DNA of 64,000 nt from Acidobacteriota bacterium (GTDB taxonomy: Bacteria; Zixibacteria; MSB-5A5; GN15; FEB-12): assembly GCA_035529075.1 (NCBI GenBank), contig DATKXK010000014.1, positions 450,264 to 514,263 on the forward strand. Direction: 5' to 3'. Under the pieces are notes generated by a model. The model had not been told where the DNA came from and ran no database searches. It saw only the letters and a list, made by a program, of their open reading frames with translations. Position 1 is the first letter of the stretch. Every line of letters starts with the position of its first letter. This document shows, piece by piece, positions 24,017-32,103 of the stretch. Both the position numbers and the translations under genes were made by a program.

Positions 24017-26575
24017 ATGACAAGGACTTGCTTGCACAAAGACTTGAAAGTCCGGGAAAATGTCCGATATTACGGTCGACGCAATATGGAAACCATTATC
24101 AAGAGCAAAAACCGGCTACCCCTCCTGACTACCGATACGGAGACCGCCTACCCGGTACTTCCACTCATGACCGGGGTGCTCTTTCCCGGCACCATGCTCA
24201 CGATACAGGTCGGTCGGCCCGAGAACCTGCAACTGCTCAAGGCGTGCAGAGACGGCAGGAGCGAGTTTGTCGCCTCCTATGCGCACTCGGAGGTCGAAAC
24301 GCCGGACCGTGCTCCGATTCACCAGGTCGGCGTATTTGCGGTTGTGCACGGCGTCAAAGAGGTTACCGGCGGCTCTGTGATTGCGACCCTTGAGGGTCTG
24401 CGGCGGGCGGCGCTTACACGTATCCAGTCGGCCGAACCATATACGACGGCGACCGCGTACGCGATTGAGTCGCTGCCGTTTGTCAGCAAGCACATTAAGC
24501 AGAAGGTTGACGAGGTCATCTCAATCGTCAGCGAGATTACGCACCTCGATCCAATGTACTCACCGGAACTGTCGAACGTACTGAAACTTAACGAAACCGA
24601 CCCGGCCCTGCTGGCTGACCGAGCTGGCGCTGCCTTCCACCTCTCGCTCTCGGCCAAGCAGGAATTGCTGGAAGCCATCAGCCTGGAGCAACGCTTTGAA
24701 AGGCTTTTGTACCACCTCAATATGGAGCTTAGCCGAGTTGCCACGGTCCTGAGTATTCACGAAAACGTCAAAAAGCGGATAGAGGACGAGCAGCAGAAGT
24801 ACTTCCTGCGGCAGCAGTTAACTGAGATCCGCCGACAGCTCGGTGAGGACTTTACCGAAGAAAAAGAGGCTGCGCGCCTGCGCAATATCCTCAGAAGCAG
24901 AAAAGAACTTCCGCCTGACGTTTCGGCGCGGGCGCTGATCGAAATCGACCGCCTCGGTCAGCTTTCTGCCGCTTCGGCCGAGTATGGTGTGACCAAGGGA
25001 TATCTCGACTGGCTGCTCAATCTTCCATGGGGCAAATGCACCGCCGAGAGCCTTGACATGGCCGAGGCCGAGCGGATTCTCTCAATTGAGTACTACGGCT
25101 CCACGGGTCTGAAGGAGCAGATTCTCCAGCGGCTGTCCATCCGCAAGCTTATGGGCGGTGTGGACGAGGGCTCGACCCTCTGCCTCGTCGGTGCCCCCGG
25201 AACCGGCAAGGCTTCACTGGCCAAGGCCATAGCCCGTGCCCTGGGCAAAGAGTTCATTCGCATCTCGGTCGGAGGCATCTCCGATACCGCTGCTATCAAA
25301 GGGACGGCCAGAACGTTTCTCGGGGCGTATCCGGGTAAGATAGTCCGAACCCTTCGCGATGCCGGCACGTGCGATCCGCTGATTCTGATCGAAGATATCG
25401 ATTACTTCAATGTCGAGAACGACGCTTCTGTAAACATGGCTCTCCTTGAAGTCATCGATTCGCGCCGGAGCTCGCGGTTTTTTGACAACTACCTGGGCAT
25501 ACCTTTTGACCTGAGCAAGGTCTTGTTTGTCTGCTCCGTCCGGTCCTACGAGGAAGTACCCGAGCAGTTTGTCCCCCGCCTGGAAATACTTGAATTGCCG
25601 GGGTATATCGAGCGTGAGAAAATCGTCATCGGGAAGCGGTATATCATCCCCAAACTGCTCAAGAGACACGGTATCCTGAAGTCCGAATTCAGAGCCTCGG
25701 ATAAGGTCCTTTCCCGGATCATCAACAATTACACGCAGGAGGCCGGGTTGCTGGGGTTCTCCCAGCAGATAGAGAAGATCTGTCGGAAGATCGCGCTGCA
25801 GAAGGCCGAAGACAAGAAGCGTTCCTGGACCATTAGCGAGAAGAACCTGGAGTCCTACCTTGGTACGCCCGTCTACATCCCGGAGAAAGCAGAGTCTCAG
25901 CCCGAGATCGGCAGTGCGGCCGGCCTGGCCTGGACCGGGTCCGGCGGCGAGTTGATGTTCATCGAAGGCTTGAAGATGAGGGGGGAAGGAGGGATCATCA
26001 CGACCGGCTCTCTGGGCGACGTTATGCGCGAATCCATACAGGCGGCGCACTCGTACGTTCGTTCCAAGGCTGATGCCCTCGGTATTGATTCCAGTGATTT
26101 CAACGAGTTTGACGTGCACATCCACTTTCCCTCGGGCGCCATCCCCAAGGACGGCCCGTCGGCCGGCATCACCGTGTGCCTCGTGATTGCGTCCGTCATG
26201 GCGGAACGCCCTATCCGTAACGATATCGCCATGACCGGCGAGGTGACGCTGCGTGGCAAGGTCCTGGCCGTGGGCGGCATAAAGGAAAAGATCTCGGCGG
26301 CGTACCGCACGGGCATCTACAACGTGGCTGTGCCCAAAGAGAACGAGAAAGATATCAAGGACCTGCCCAAGGAAATCATCCGCAAGACCAGGTTTCACTT
26401 CATCGAGCGGGTCGATGAGCTTTTCGAGCTTTGCCTGCTCGACGTCGTTCCGTCAGTGTACTCGCTCGAAAAAGTATTTGCCGAAGAGATCGAGAAGGCG
26501 AAAAAGAGGTCCACGGCGCGCAAGAGCCGCGCCGCGGCCAAAGCCAAACCCAGACGCAAAAAGCAATCCCGCTGA
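24017..26575 (+). CDS. Lon-type protease with degenerate AAA+ motor and intact protease domain
   Basis: 852 residues in the order of LonA: N-domain (YPVLPLMTGVLFPGTML), coiled linker, AAA+ module, S16 protease. The proteolytic Ser (PKDGPSAG) and Lys (GGIKEK) are present. The motor is altered: Walker A is GAPGTGKAS (Thr to Ala), Walker B is LILIEDID rather than LLDEID, sensor 1 Asn is Arg (VCSVRS), and the sensor 2 Arg is lost (EAGLLGFS for EAGVRGLE). The pore loop (FLGAYPGK) and Arg finger remain. A basic Lys/Arg-rich tail of about 25 residues may bind nucleic acid. The start could also be ATG 24086. No terminator separates it from the helicase. Confidence 0.9.
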   Translation: MTRTCLHKDLKVRENVRYYGRRNMETIIKSKNRLPLLTTDTETAYPVLPLMTGVLFPGTMLTIQVGRPENLQLLKACRDGRSEFVASYAHSEVETPDRAPIHQVGVFAVVHGVKEVTGGSVIATLEGLRRAALTRIQSAEPYTTATAYAIESLPFVSKHIKQKVDEVISIVSEITHLDPMYSPELSNVLKLNETDPALLADRAGAAFHLSLSAKQELLEAISLEQRFERLLYHLNMELSRVATVLSIHENVKKRIEDEQQKYFLRQQLTEIRRQLGEDFTEEKEAARLRNILRSRKELPPDVSARALIEIDRLGQLSAASAEYGVTKGYLDWLLNLPWGKCTAESLDMAEAERILSIEYYGSTGLKEQILQRLSIRKLMGGVDEGSTLCLVGAPGTGKASLAKAIARALGKEFIRISVGGISDTAAIKGTARTFLGAYPGKIVRTLRDAGTCDPLILIEDIDYFNVENDASVNMALLEVIDSRRSSRFFDNYLGIPFDLSKVLFVCSVRSYEEVPEQFVPRLEILELPGYIEREKIVIGKRYIIPKLLKRHGILKSEFRASDKVLSRIINNYTQEAGLLGFSQQIEKICRKIALQKAEDKKRSWTISEKNLESYLGTPVYIPEKAESQPEIGSAAGLAWTGSGGELMFIEGLKMRGEGGIITTGSLGDVMRESIQAAHSYVRSKADALGIDSSDFNEFDVHIHFPSGAIPKDGPSAGITVCLVIASVMAERPIRNDIAMTGEVTLRGKVLAVGGIKEKISAAYRTGIYNVAVPKENEKDIKDLPKEIIRKTRFHFIERVDELFELCLLDVVPSVYSLEKVFAEEIEKAKKRSTARKSRAAAKAKPRRKKQSR

Positions 26576-26626
26576 TCGGCAAGACGGCTCGCATCCCGGC
26601 CTTTACGCAGGTCTCCCACTTTGGCC

Positions 26627-26656
26627 TTGACAGCATTCCTGACTGACCGGTATATT
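26627..26656 (+). promoter_or_regulatory. Strong promoter ahead of a long leader
   Basis: TTGACA (26627-26632) and TATATT (26651-26656) are 18 nt apart. The predicted start is near 26663, almost 390 nt before the next start codon. Confidence 0.6.
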
Positions 26657-26662
26657 ACTTAG

Positions 26663-27047
26663 AGTGAACGGTCGGTCTTAGAGTCCCGCTCTGCAAACTT
26701 CATGTGTTACTCTGTACGCGATGGAATGTCGGCATGCTCATCCCGGGCGTAAGCCCCCGGATGCGCGTGCCTGTATGCCGAATCAGACTCTTGAGACTTT
26801 CCGGTTGACGATTGCAGGAAGTTCCAGGCAGCGCGCTGCTGCAGGGAGGCGTGCAAGGCGAGAGCAGGTCGCTGACGATTGCCTTTACATGTCCGCTCGA
26901 GGTTAGTGTTTCCGCGCATGGACCGCCTCCTCAGGCCCGGACCGGTTATCGCCGGTCAAAAGGCTTACTCCGTGCTGACCTGCCCGGATTCCGGTGGGAA
27001 CATGCTGAAGCAAACAAGGAACGTGTGAATATCCGAAGGAGCATGCG
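26663..27047 (+). ncRNA. Candidate structured leader RNA or independent small RNA
   Basis: A 385-nt stretch with no credible protein gene follows a strong promoter. It contains a 15-bp interrupted hairpin (26731-26771) capped by a GUAA tetraloop. A palindrome GCAGCGCGCTGC lies at 26828-26839, and the 10-mer TGACGATTGC occurs at 26806-26815 and 26873-26882. A GACCGG/CCGGTC hairpin is at 26940-26957. I recognise no known riboswitch, RNase P, SRP, tmRNA or 6S signature. It may act as a regulatory leader of the dockerin protein gene, with no clear terminator. Confidence 0.35.
26731..26771 (+). other. GNRA-capped RNA hairpin
   Basis: GGCATG / CATCC / GGGC pair in order with GCCC / GGATG / CGTGCC around a GTAA loop (26749-26752). 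Small internal loops separate the three helices, and there is one G-U pair. Confidence 0.6.
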
Positions 27048-29471
27048 ATGCGGCAGGTAACCCTCTACGTTATTCTCTGGCTGATAGTCAGTTGCGCCGT
27101 CGCCACCGGTCAGGTCACGCAGATAGTGCTCGACAACGTCACCAACACCGTTGACGACACGCTGCTGGTGGCCGGCGAGCAGCACTCGTTCGATCTACGC
27201 GCCACCAACCTCGGGAGCTATGTTAACTACAACCCCACCAACGGCTTCCGCATCTTCTCTGAGGACGGCGCACAGTGGACGTTTCCGTTGGCTGACACTA
27301 CCATCGACACCACCATTACCCTGATCGAGCCTCCGCCCGATCCCGTTTTCGACACCACCATCGATACGGTTATTGTATTCTCCTGGGTGGATCCCACTTA
27401 CCGTGCGTTCTTCGACCAGTTCTTCGTCAACCAGTACAGCGTGGACGGCATCGGGTCCGATACGACCGCCTTTGCCGGGGTGGGGTTATCGGTCGATCGC
27501 GGTATCCCCGACGGCTGGGATGCGCTGTCGTATAAGATCATCTTACAGAGCCGGCTGCAAGATCACGGCAAGCATATCTGCATTGATTCCTCCTGGTTTC
27601 CCCCCGGGGGCACCTGGAAATGGGCCCCGCTGAACGTGATGTTTCCGCAGATCAGTCCCGACTGGTCGGGTCAGAGTTGTTACCGGGTGTTCGACTCCAA
27701 CTATGTTGAGCCCAGCAACCTGTTGGTTTCAGTCACGGAGTTGAATTTCAGCGGTCCCCAGGGAGGCGACAATCCGCCGGCACAGACGTTTGAGATTACC
27801 TCCGACAACGAGCCGTTGAGTTTCGCGCTTTTTGAGGAGGCCACATGGCTGTTGAAAGACCCCGTATCGGGCACGACGCCGGAGGAAATCACGGTCTCCG
27901 TGAACCTCACGGGCCTGGCCGAGGGGGTGTATTCGGACTCGATCCGGATTGAGTCGGCCGGAGCAGCCAATTCACCCAGGTACGTTCACGTCACGCTGGA
28001 GATAGCGCCGCCGCCGCCGGAAATCTCAGTAAGCAGCAATGCCTTCTTCTTCAACGCTGTAGCCGGTGAGGCCAATCCCGACCCGCAGACGCTGACAATC
28101 ACTAACCTCGGCGGTGCCGAGCTGAACTGGACCGTGTCCAACTCTGAAACGTGGCTGCAGCTTATACCGACTTCGGGAACCGATTCCGGCGACGTTACGC
28201 TCTCGGCTGACATCACCGGGTTGCCGTTTAACGACTACTATGACACCATAGTCGTGGCTGACCCGAACGCCTCCAACAGCCCCGTGCGTATTCCCGTTAC
28301 TCTCAGCGTGGGCTCCGACCTGCCTATCATCGAGACAGGCTATCTCCCGATGTACATTGTCACCTTCGATGAGCTCGATGTATTCTCAAGGAATTTCTAC
28401 GTGGGGAACGCTGGCGCCGGGACCATGAACTTCTGGGTCGAGGAGAGCTCCGCCGAGATTATCGATGTCGCACCGGCAAGCGGCACGGCTCCGGATTCGG
28501 TCACGCTGACGTTCAGGTTCAAGTCCGTAACTCAAGGCCAGCAGCACTTCGATACCGTTTGGGTATACTCCAACGAAGCCATCAACTCGCCGCAGCCGGT
28601 GCCCCTTCGTTTGCGTTTCGTAGCGGACCCGGCCATAATCGGCCTGAATACGGACAGCATTACCCTTGACCTGTACGAGTGCTACCAGGGATTGGGCGCC
28701 GTGCTGCCGCAGGGCAGGCTCGAGGTTACCAACCTGGGCGGCGACGACCCCATGGAAGTCGTACTGGAATACGAATCCGACCTGTTCACGGCGCGCCCTG
28801 ACGGCGGCAGTCCGTTCCCCGCCTTTGATATAGTCCCCGCACCCGTCGGCGATCTCCCGGCCGGGTCGTATCTGGACACCATCCTCGTGGTGGCTCTCAA
28901 CGCTGTAAACTCGCCGCAGACGGTGATAGTCAATTACAACGTGACGCCGGCCGATGAGGACCCGGAACTGGTGCTTTCAAGAGACGAGGAATTGATACTC
29001 TACAAGCGGGATTCCGGCCCCGTTCAGAAGGAAGGCTTCAGGATACTGAATCTGCACGGCGGGTGCCTCGACTGGTTCGTCGATGAGGCCGTGCCGTGGT
29101 TTGATCCCGTCGATTCATCGGGCGGCGTCCCGCACACGTTCTTCTACGTCGTGGAGGCCCCGGGCCTGCCCAATGGTTCCTACGCCGACTCGCTGTTTAT
29201 CGTGGCCCCGGGCGCGGTCAACCCGCCCCAGAAAGTCGCCCTCAATCTTTACGTATATGACTTACGGGGGGATGTCAATGCCGATGGAATAATCGACATC
29301 GGCGACATTACGTACCTTATACGGTATCTTTTTATCGATGGTCCGGACCCGATACCGATATTTCTGGTCGGCGATGTCAACTGCGACGGGACGGTCGACG
29401 TCGGCGACCTGTCGCTGCTGATTCGGTACCTCTTTGTGGATGACCAGCCGCCGTGCGACGAGCCGTTCTGA
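27048..29471 (+). CDS. Secreted multidomain BACON/Ig-like protein with C-terminal dockerin
   Basis: 807 residues. A signal peptide (YVILWLIVSCAVATGQ) precedes an N-terminal beta domain of about 230 residues. Several repeats of about 90 residues follow with the pattern LTITNLGGAELNWTVSNSE, then TWLQLIPTSGT, then SPVRIPVTL, typical of BACON-like domains. A C-terminal dockerin has two calcium-loop/helix repeats, GDVNADGIIDIGDITYLIRY and GDVNCDGTVDVGDLSLLIRY. The protein should be exported; it may adhere to surfaces or polymers or be held by a cohesin partner. AAGGAG 6 nt upstream supports ATG 27048. Confidence 0.85.
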   Translation: MRQVTLYVILWLIVSCAVATGQVTQIVLDNVTNTVDDTLLVAGEQHSFDLRATNLGSYVNYNPTNGFRIFSEDGAQWTFPLADTTIDTTITLIEPPPDPVFDTTIDTVIVFSWVDPTYRAFFDQFFVNQYSVDGIGSDTTAFAGVGLSVDRGIPDGWDALSYKIILQSRLQDHGKHICIDSSWFPPGGTWKWAPLNVMFPQISPDWSGQSCYRVFDSNYVEPSNLLVSVTELNFSGPQGGDNPPAQTFEITSDNEPLSFALFEEATWLLKDPVSGTTPEEITVSVNLTGLAEGVYSDSIRIESAGAANSPRYVHVTLEIAPPPPEISVSSNAFFFNAVAGEANPDPQTLTITNLGGAELNWTVSNSETWLQLIPTSGTDSGDVTLSADITGLPFNDYYDTIVVADPNASNSPVRIPVTLSVGSDLPIIETGYLPMYIVTFDELDVFSRNFYVGNAGAGTMNFWVEESSAEIIDVAPASGTAPDSVTLTFRFKSVTQGQQHFDTVWVYSNEAINSPQPVPLRLRFVADPAIIGLNTDSITLDLYECYQGLGAVLPQGRLEVTNLGGDDPMEVVLEYESDLFTARPDGGSPFPAFDIVPAPVGDLPAGSYLDTILVVALNAVNSPQTVIVNYNVTPADEDPELVLSRDEELILYKRDSGPVQKEGFRILNLHGGCLDWFVDEAVPWFDPVDSSGGVPHTFFYVVEAPGLPNGSYADSLFIVAPGAVNPPQKVALNLYVYDLRGDVNADGIIDIGDITYLIRYLFIDGPDPIPIFLVGDVNCDGTVDVGDLSLLIRYLFVDDQPPCDEPF

Positions 29472-29500
29472 GGTAAGGCCGGAATCATAGGGGCTTTGCG

Positions 29501-29530
29501 GACGCCGCCGACCGAAGGGCCGGCGGCGTC
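29501..29530 (+). terminator. Perfect 10-bp hairpin, possible terminator
   Basis: GACGCCGCCG (29501-29510) and CGGCGGCGTC (29521-29530) pair perfectly just after the dockerin gene. There is no T-tract, so intrinsic termination is uncertain. Confidence 0.4.
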
Positions 29531-29565
29531 GCTTCGTCCGGCATCGCCGCAGGGCCAGAGAGTTC

Positions 29566-29594
29566 TTGACAGACGGGAGCTTTTTCCGTATTAT
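29566..29594 (+). promoter_or_regulatory. Promoter of the M1 aminopeptidase gene
   Basis: TTGACA (29566-29571) and TATTAT (29589-29594) with an optimal 17-nt spacer, about 100 nt before the start codon. Confidence 0.75.
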
Positions 29595-29691
29595 AGAATA
29601 AAGGCCGCAAGTCCTTTGCCGATATAATGTTGCAAGAGCCGGTCCGAGCAGGCAAGGAACGCTCAACCGGTCAAGAACCTGGAGGTCTCCG

Positions 29692-31932
29692 TTGTTACGA
29701 ACAGCCATCTTTCTCGGTCTCACGCTCGTGTTCTGCATCGTCCTGTCTTCTCCCATCGTCGTGGCACAGCGCCTGGACAGCGACAGCGATACACCGCTGA
29801 CCCCGTCGCAAATGCATGAAGTCTTGGGTCGGCAGAAGGCGGAAGCGCTCGACCGGACACGACGCGTTCTAAGCGAAGCTGCGACTGCCGCTGCGGCCAG
29901 TACGCAAACCAACTATGACGTCCTCAGGTACGATATTTATATCCGCGTCGATGATACGCTGGAGATTCTCCACGGCGCCGTCGGCTTTGTCGCCAGGGCC
30001 ACCGAGTCCGCCGTTTCCGAGGTCGAGGTGGATTTGTTCAGCGACATGGCGGTTGACTCGATTGTCTCGCTCGCGGGAGTTCTCGGCTACGGCCGGACCG
30101 GAGACGTAATTACGGTCGTGCTGGACCGCTCGTACGATATCGACGAGGAGTTTGAGTTCACCATACATTACAACGGGCATCCGGTGGAGGGCGGACTTCA
30201 GGCTTTCGCCTTCGACTGGCGGGCCGGTCGAAAAGTGATCGCGTCTCTGTCCGAGCCGTATTTTGCCCGATCGTGGTGGCCCTGCAAGGACCGGATGGAT
30301 GACAAGGCCGATTCCTTTAACATTGCCATCGAGGTGGACACGTCGTTCTATGTGGGGTCCAACGGTTCCCTCGACTCGGTTGTCGCCGCGAGTGCCAACA
30401 CGCACACGTATTACTATACTGTTCATTACCCCATGGCCACGTACCTCTTTTCGCTGGCCATTCACCCCTACGCCGTCTGGTCCGACATCTACGTGTACAA
30501 CGACGACCAGGATACGATGCCCGTGGTGCACGCCGTCTATCCTGACCTGTATTCGGCGTCGCTGACTTCATATGACATCACGCCGCAGGCCATCGGGATT
30601 TTTGCGGAACATTACGGCGAATATCCGTTCGTGGCTGAGAAATACGGTCACGCCAATTTTGAGTGGGGCGGGGCCATGGAGCACCAGACCATGACGTCGA
30701 TGGTCGGCTCGTCGTTCGGCCTCTCGGAGCGGGTCATAGTCCACGAACTGTCCCACCAATGGTGGGGGGACATGGTCACGTGCGAATCCTGGGCCGATAT
30801 CTGGCTCAACGAAGGCTGGGCGTCGTACTCGGAGGCCCTGTACTACCTCGAATTGGACGGCTGGGAGCACTACCACGCTTACATGGACAGTATGGCCTAC
30901 TGGGGAAGCGGGACGGTCTACTGTGACGACACGACCAACGTGTGGCGGATTTTCAACGGCGGACTCAGCTACGACAAGGGCGCCTGGGTGGTGCACATGC
31001 TCCGCGGTGTGCTCGGTGACTCACTCTTCTATGAAGGACTCGACGCCTACTACAACTCCGAGTACCAGTACGGCGCCCTGACCACGGAGAAATTCAAGAA
31101 CCTCTGGGAGGAAGCGACTTCTCAGGAACTTGACTGGTTCTTCGACGAGTGGGTGTTCGGCCAGTACTACCCGCAGTACAGGTACCAGTACGCCTACCGC
31201 TGGGACGACATGGGCATATACGCCATCTACCTCTGGGTCTCCCAGGTCCAGACGACCCAGCCCCAGGTATTCACGATGCCCGTCGATTTCTTCATCGACT
31301 ACGTCTCGAGACCCGATGACACTTTGACGTTCATGGTCGACCAGAGGGGACAGCTGTTCCGGTTCTACTCGCCGAGTACGGTAGCTAATGTCATCCTGGA
31401 CCCGGCCGGCTGGATTCTCCAGAAAGCCTACGTACAGTCCTGGACGATGCATGTCATAACCTTCGACGCCGATCTCTCTGAAGGCCGGCAGTACGTCTCG
31501 TATAGCGATACTGTTTCCGTGATTGGCGGCTCAGGCAACTTCACGGTGACGATAACGGCCGGGGCGCTGCCCGACGGTCTCAGTATCGACAATACCGGCA
31601 TTATCACCGGGGCGCCGACCGACACGGGCAGCTTCACGTTTACGGTTGACTTTGACGACAATGAGGAGTCCTTCAGGGACGACGCCCAGTTAACGATTCA
31701 CGTGACGCCCACGGAACTGGTGCCCGGAGACGTCAATTTCCTTGACGCCCTTGTCGACGTCGGAGACCTCACATACCTGATCGTCTACCTGTTCATCAAG
31801 GGTCCGGAACCTCCGGTCCTGAACCAGGCCGATGTCAACACCGACTGCGTGATCGATATTGGTGACGTCACGTACCTGATTGCCTACCTGTTCATCGAGG
31901 GTGAAGACCCGCTGCCGGGGTGCGTCGATTAG
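29692..31932 (+). CDS. Secreted M1-family metallo-aminopeptidase with dockerin
   Basis: 746 residues. A signal peptide (AIFLGLTLVFCIVLSSPIVVAQ) leads into a gluzincin M1 catalytic domain. GGAMEHQTM is the substrate N-terminus box in the ME(H/N) form. The zinc site is HELSHQWWGDMV, with the third ligand in NEGWASY. A putative-Ig-like module follows (VIGGSGNFTVTITAGALPDG), and a dockerin of two repeats (GDVNFLDALVDVGDLTYLI, ADVNTDCVIDIGDVTYLIAY) closes the protein. It should release N-terminal amino acids from peptides outside the cell or in the periplasm. GGAGG 6 nt upstream supports TTG 29692. Confidence 0.92.
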   Translation: MLRTAIFLGLTLVFCIVLSSPIVVAQRLDSDSDTPLTPSQMHEVLGRQKAEALDRTRRVLSEAATAAAASTQTNYDVLRYDIYIRVDDTLEILHGAVGFVARATESAVSEVEVDLFSDMAVDSIVSLAGVLGYGRTGDVITVVLDRSYDIDEEFEFTIHYNGHPVEGGLQAFAFDWRAGRKVIASLSEPYFARSWWPCKDRMDDKADSFNIAIEVDTSFYVGSNGSLDSVVAASANTHTYYYTVHYPMATYLFSLAIHPYAVWSDIYVYNDDQDTMPVVHAVYPDLYSASLTSYDITPQAIGIFAEHYGEYPFVAEKYGHANFEWGGAMEHQTMTSMVGSSFGLSERVIVHELSHQWWGDMVTCESWADIWLNEGWASYSEALYYLELDGWEHYHAYMDSMAYWGSGTVYCDDTTNVWRIFNGGLSYDKGAWVVHMLRGVLGDSLFYEGLDAYYNSEYQYGALTTEKFKNLWEEATSQELDWFFDEWVFGQYYPQYRYQYAYRWDDMGIYAIYLWVSQVQTTQPQVFTMPVDFFIDYVSRPDDTLTFMVDQRGQLFRFYSPSTVANVILDPAGWILQKAYVQSWTMHVITFDADLSEGRQYVSYSDTVSVIGGSGNFTVTITAGALPDGLSIDNTGIITGAPTDTGSFTFTVDFDDNEESFRDDAQLTIHVTPTELVPGDVNFLDALVDVGDLTYLIVYLFIKGPEPPVLNQADVNTDCVIDIGDVTYLIAYLFIEGEDPLPGCVD

Positions 31933-31960
31933 GGCACCTGGCTTATCCATTGGCGTGTAA

Positions 31961-31987
31961 TGCCCCTGCAGATGCGGGGGCATTTTT
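31961..31987 (+). terminator. Rho-independent terminator after the M1 gene
   Basis: TGCCCC (31961-31966) and GGGGCA (31977-31982) form the stem, followed by TTTTT. It lies inside the upstream open extension of miaB, which argues against that extension being translated. Confidence 0.8.
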
Positions 31988-32103
31988 GCAGGTGGGCGCG
32001 ACGCTCCGAGGGCAGGTTTTTGTTGCGCCGTCGCCGAAAAAGGGTATCATGGATTCGTAGTCGCCAGAGGGCGTCAGGCCGTACCAGCCAGCCGGATACC
32101 GAT

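Noticed and set aside
24044-24073. TTGAAA-18-TATTAC as an internal promoter for lon
   Set aside because: It would leave only about six nt before ATG 24086 and no ribosome site, so it is not listed as a feature. It is still possible if the message is leaderless.
30660-30700. GAMEH instead of GAMEN in the M1 aminopeptidase
   Set aside because: The MEH form with QT following is common among secreted bacterial M1 enzymes, so it is not a sign of inactivation.
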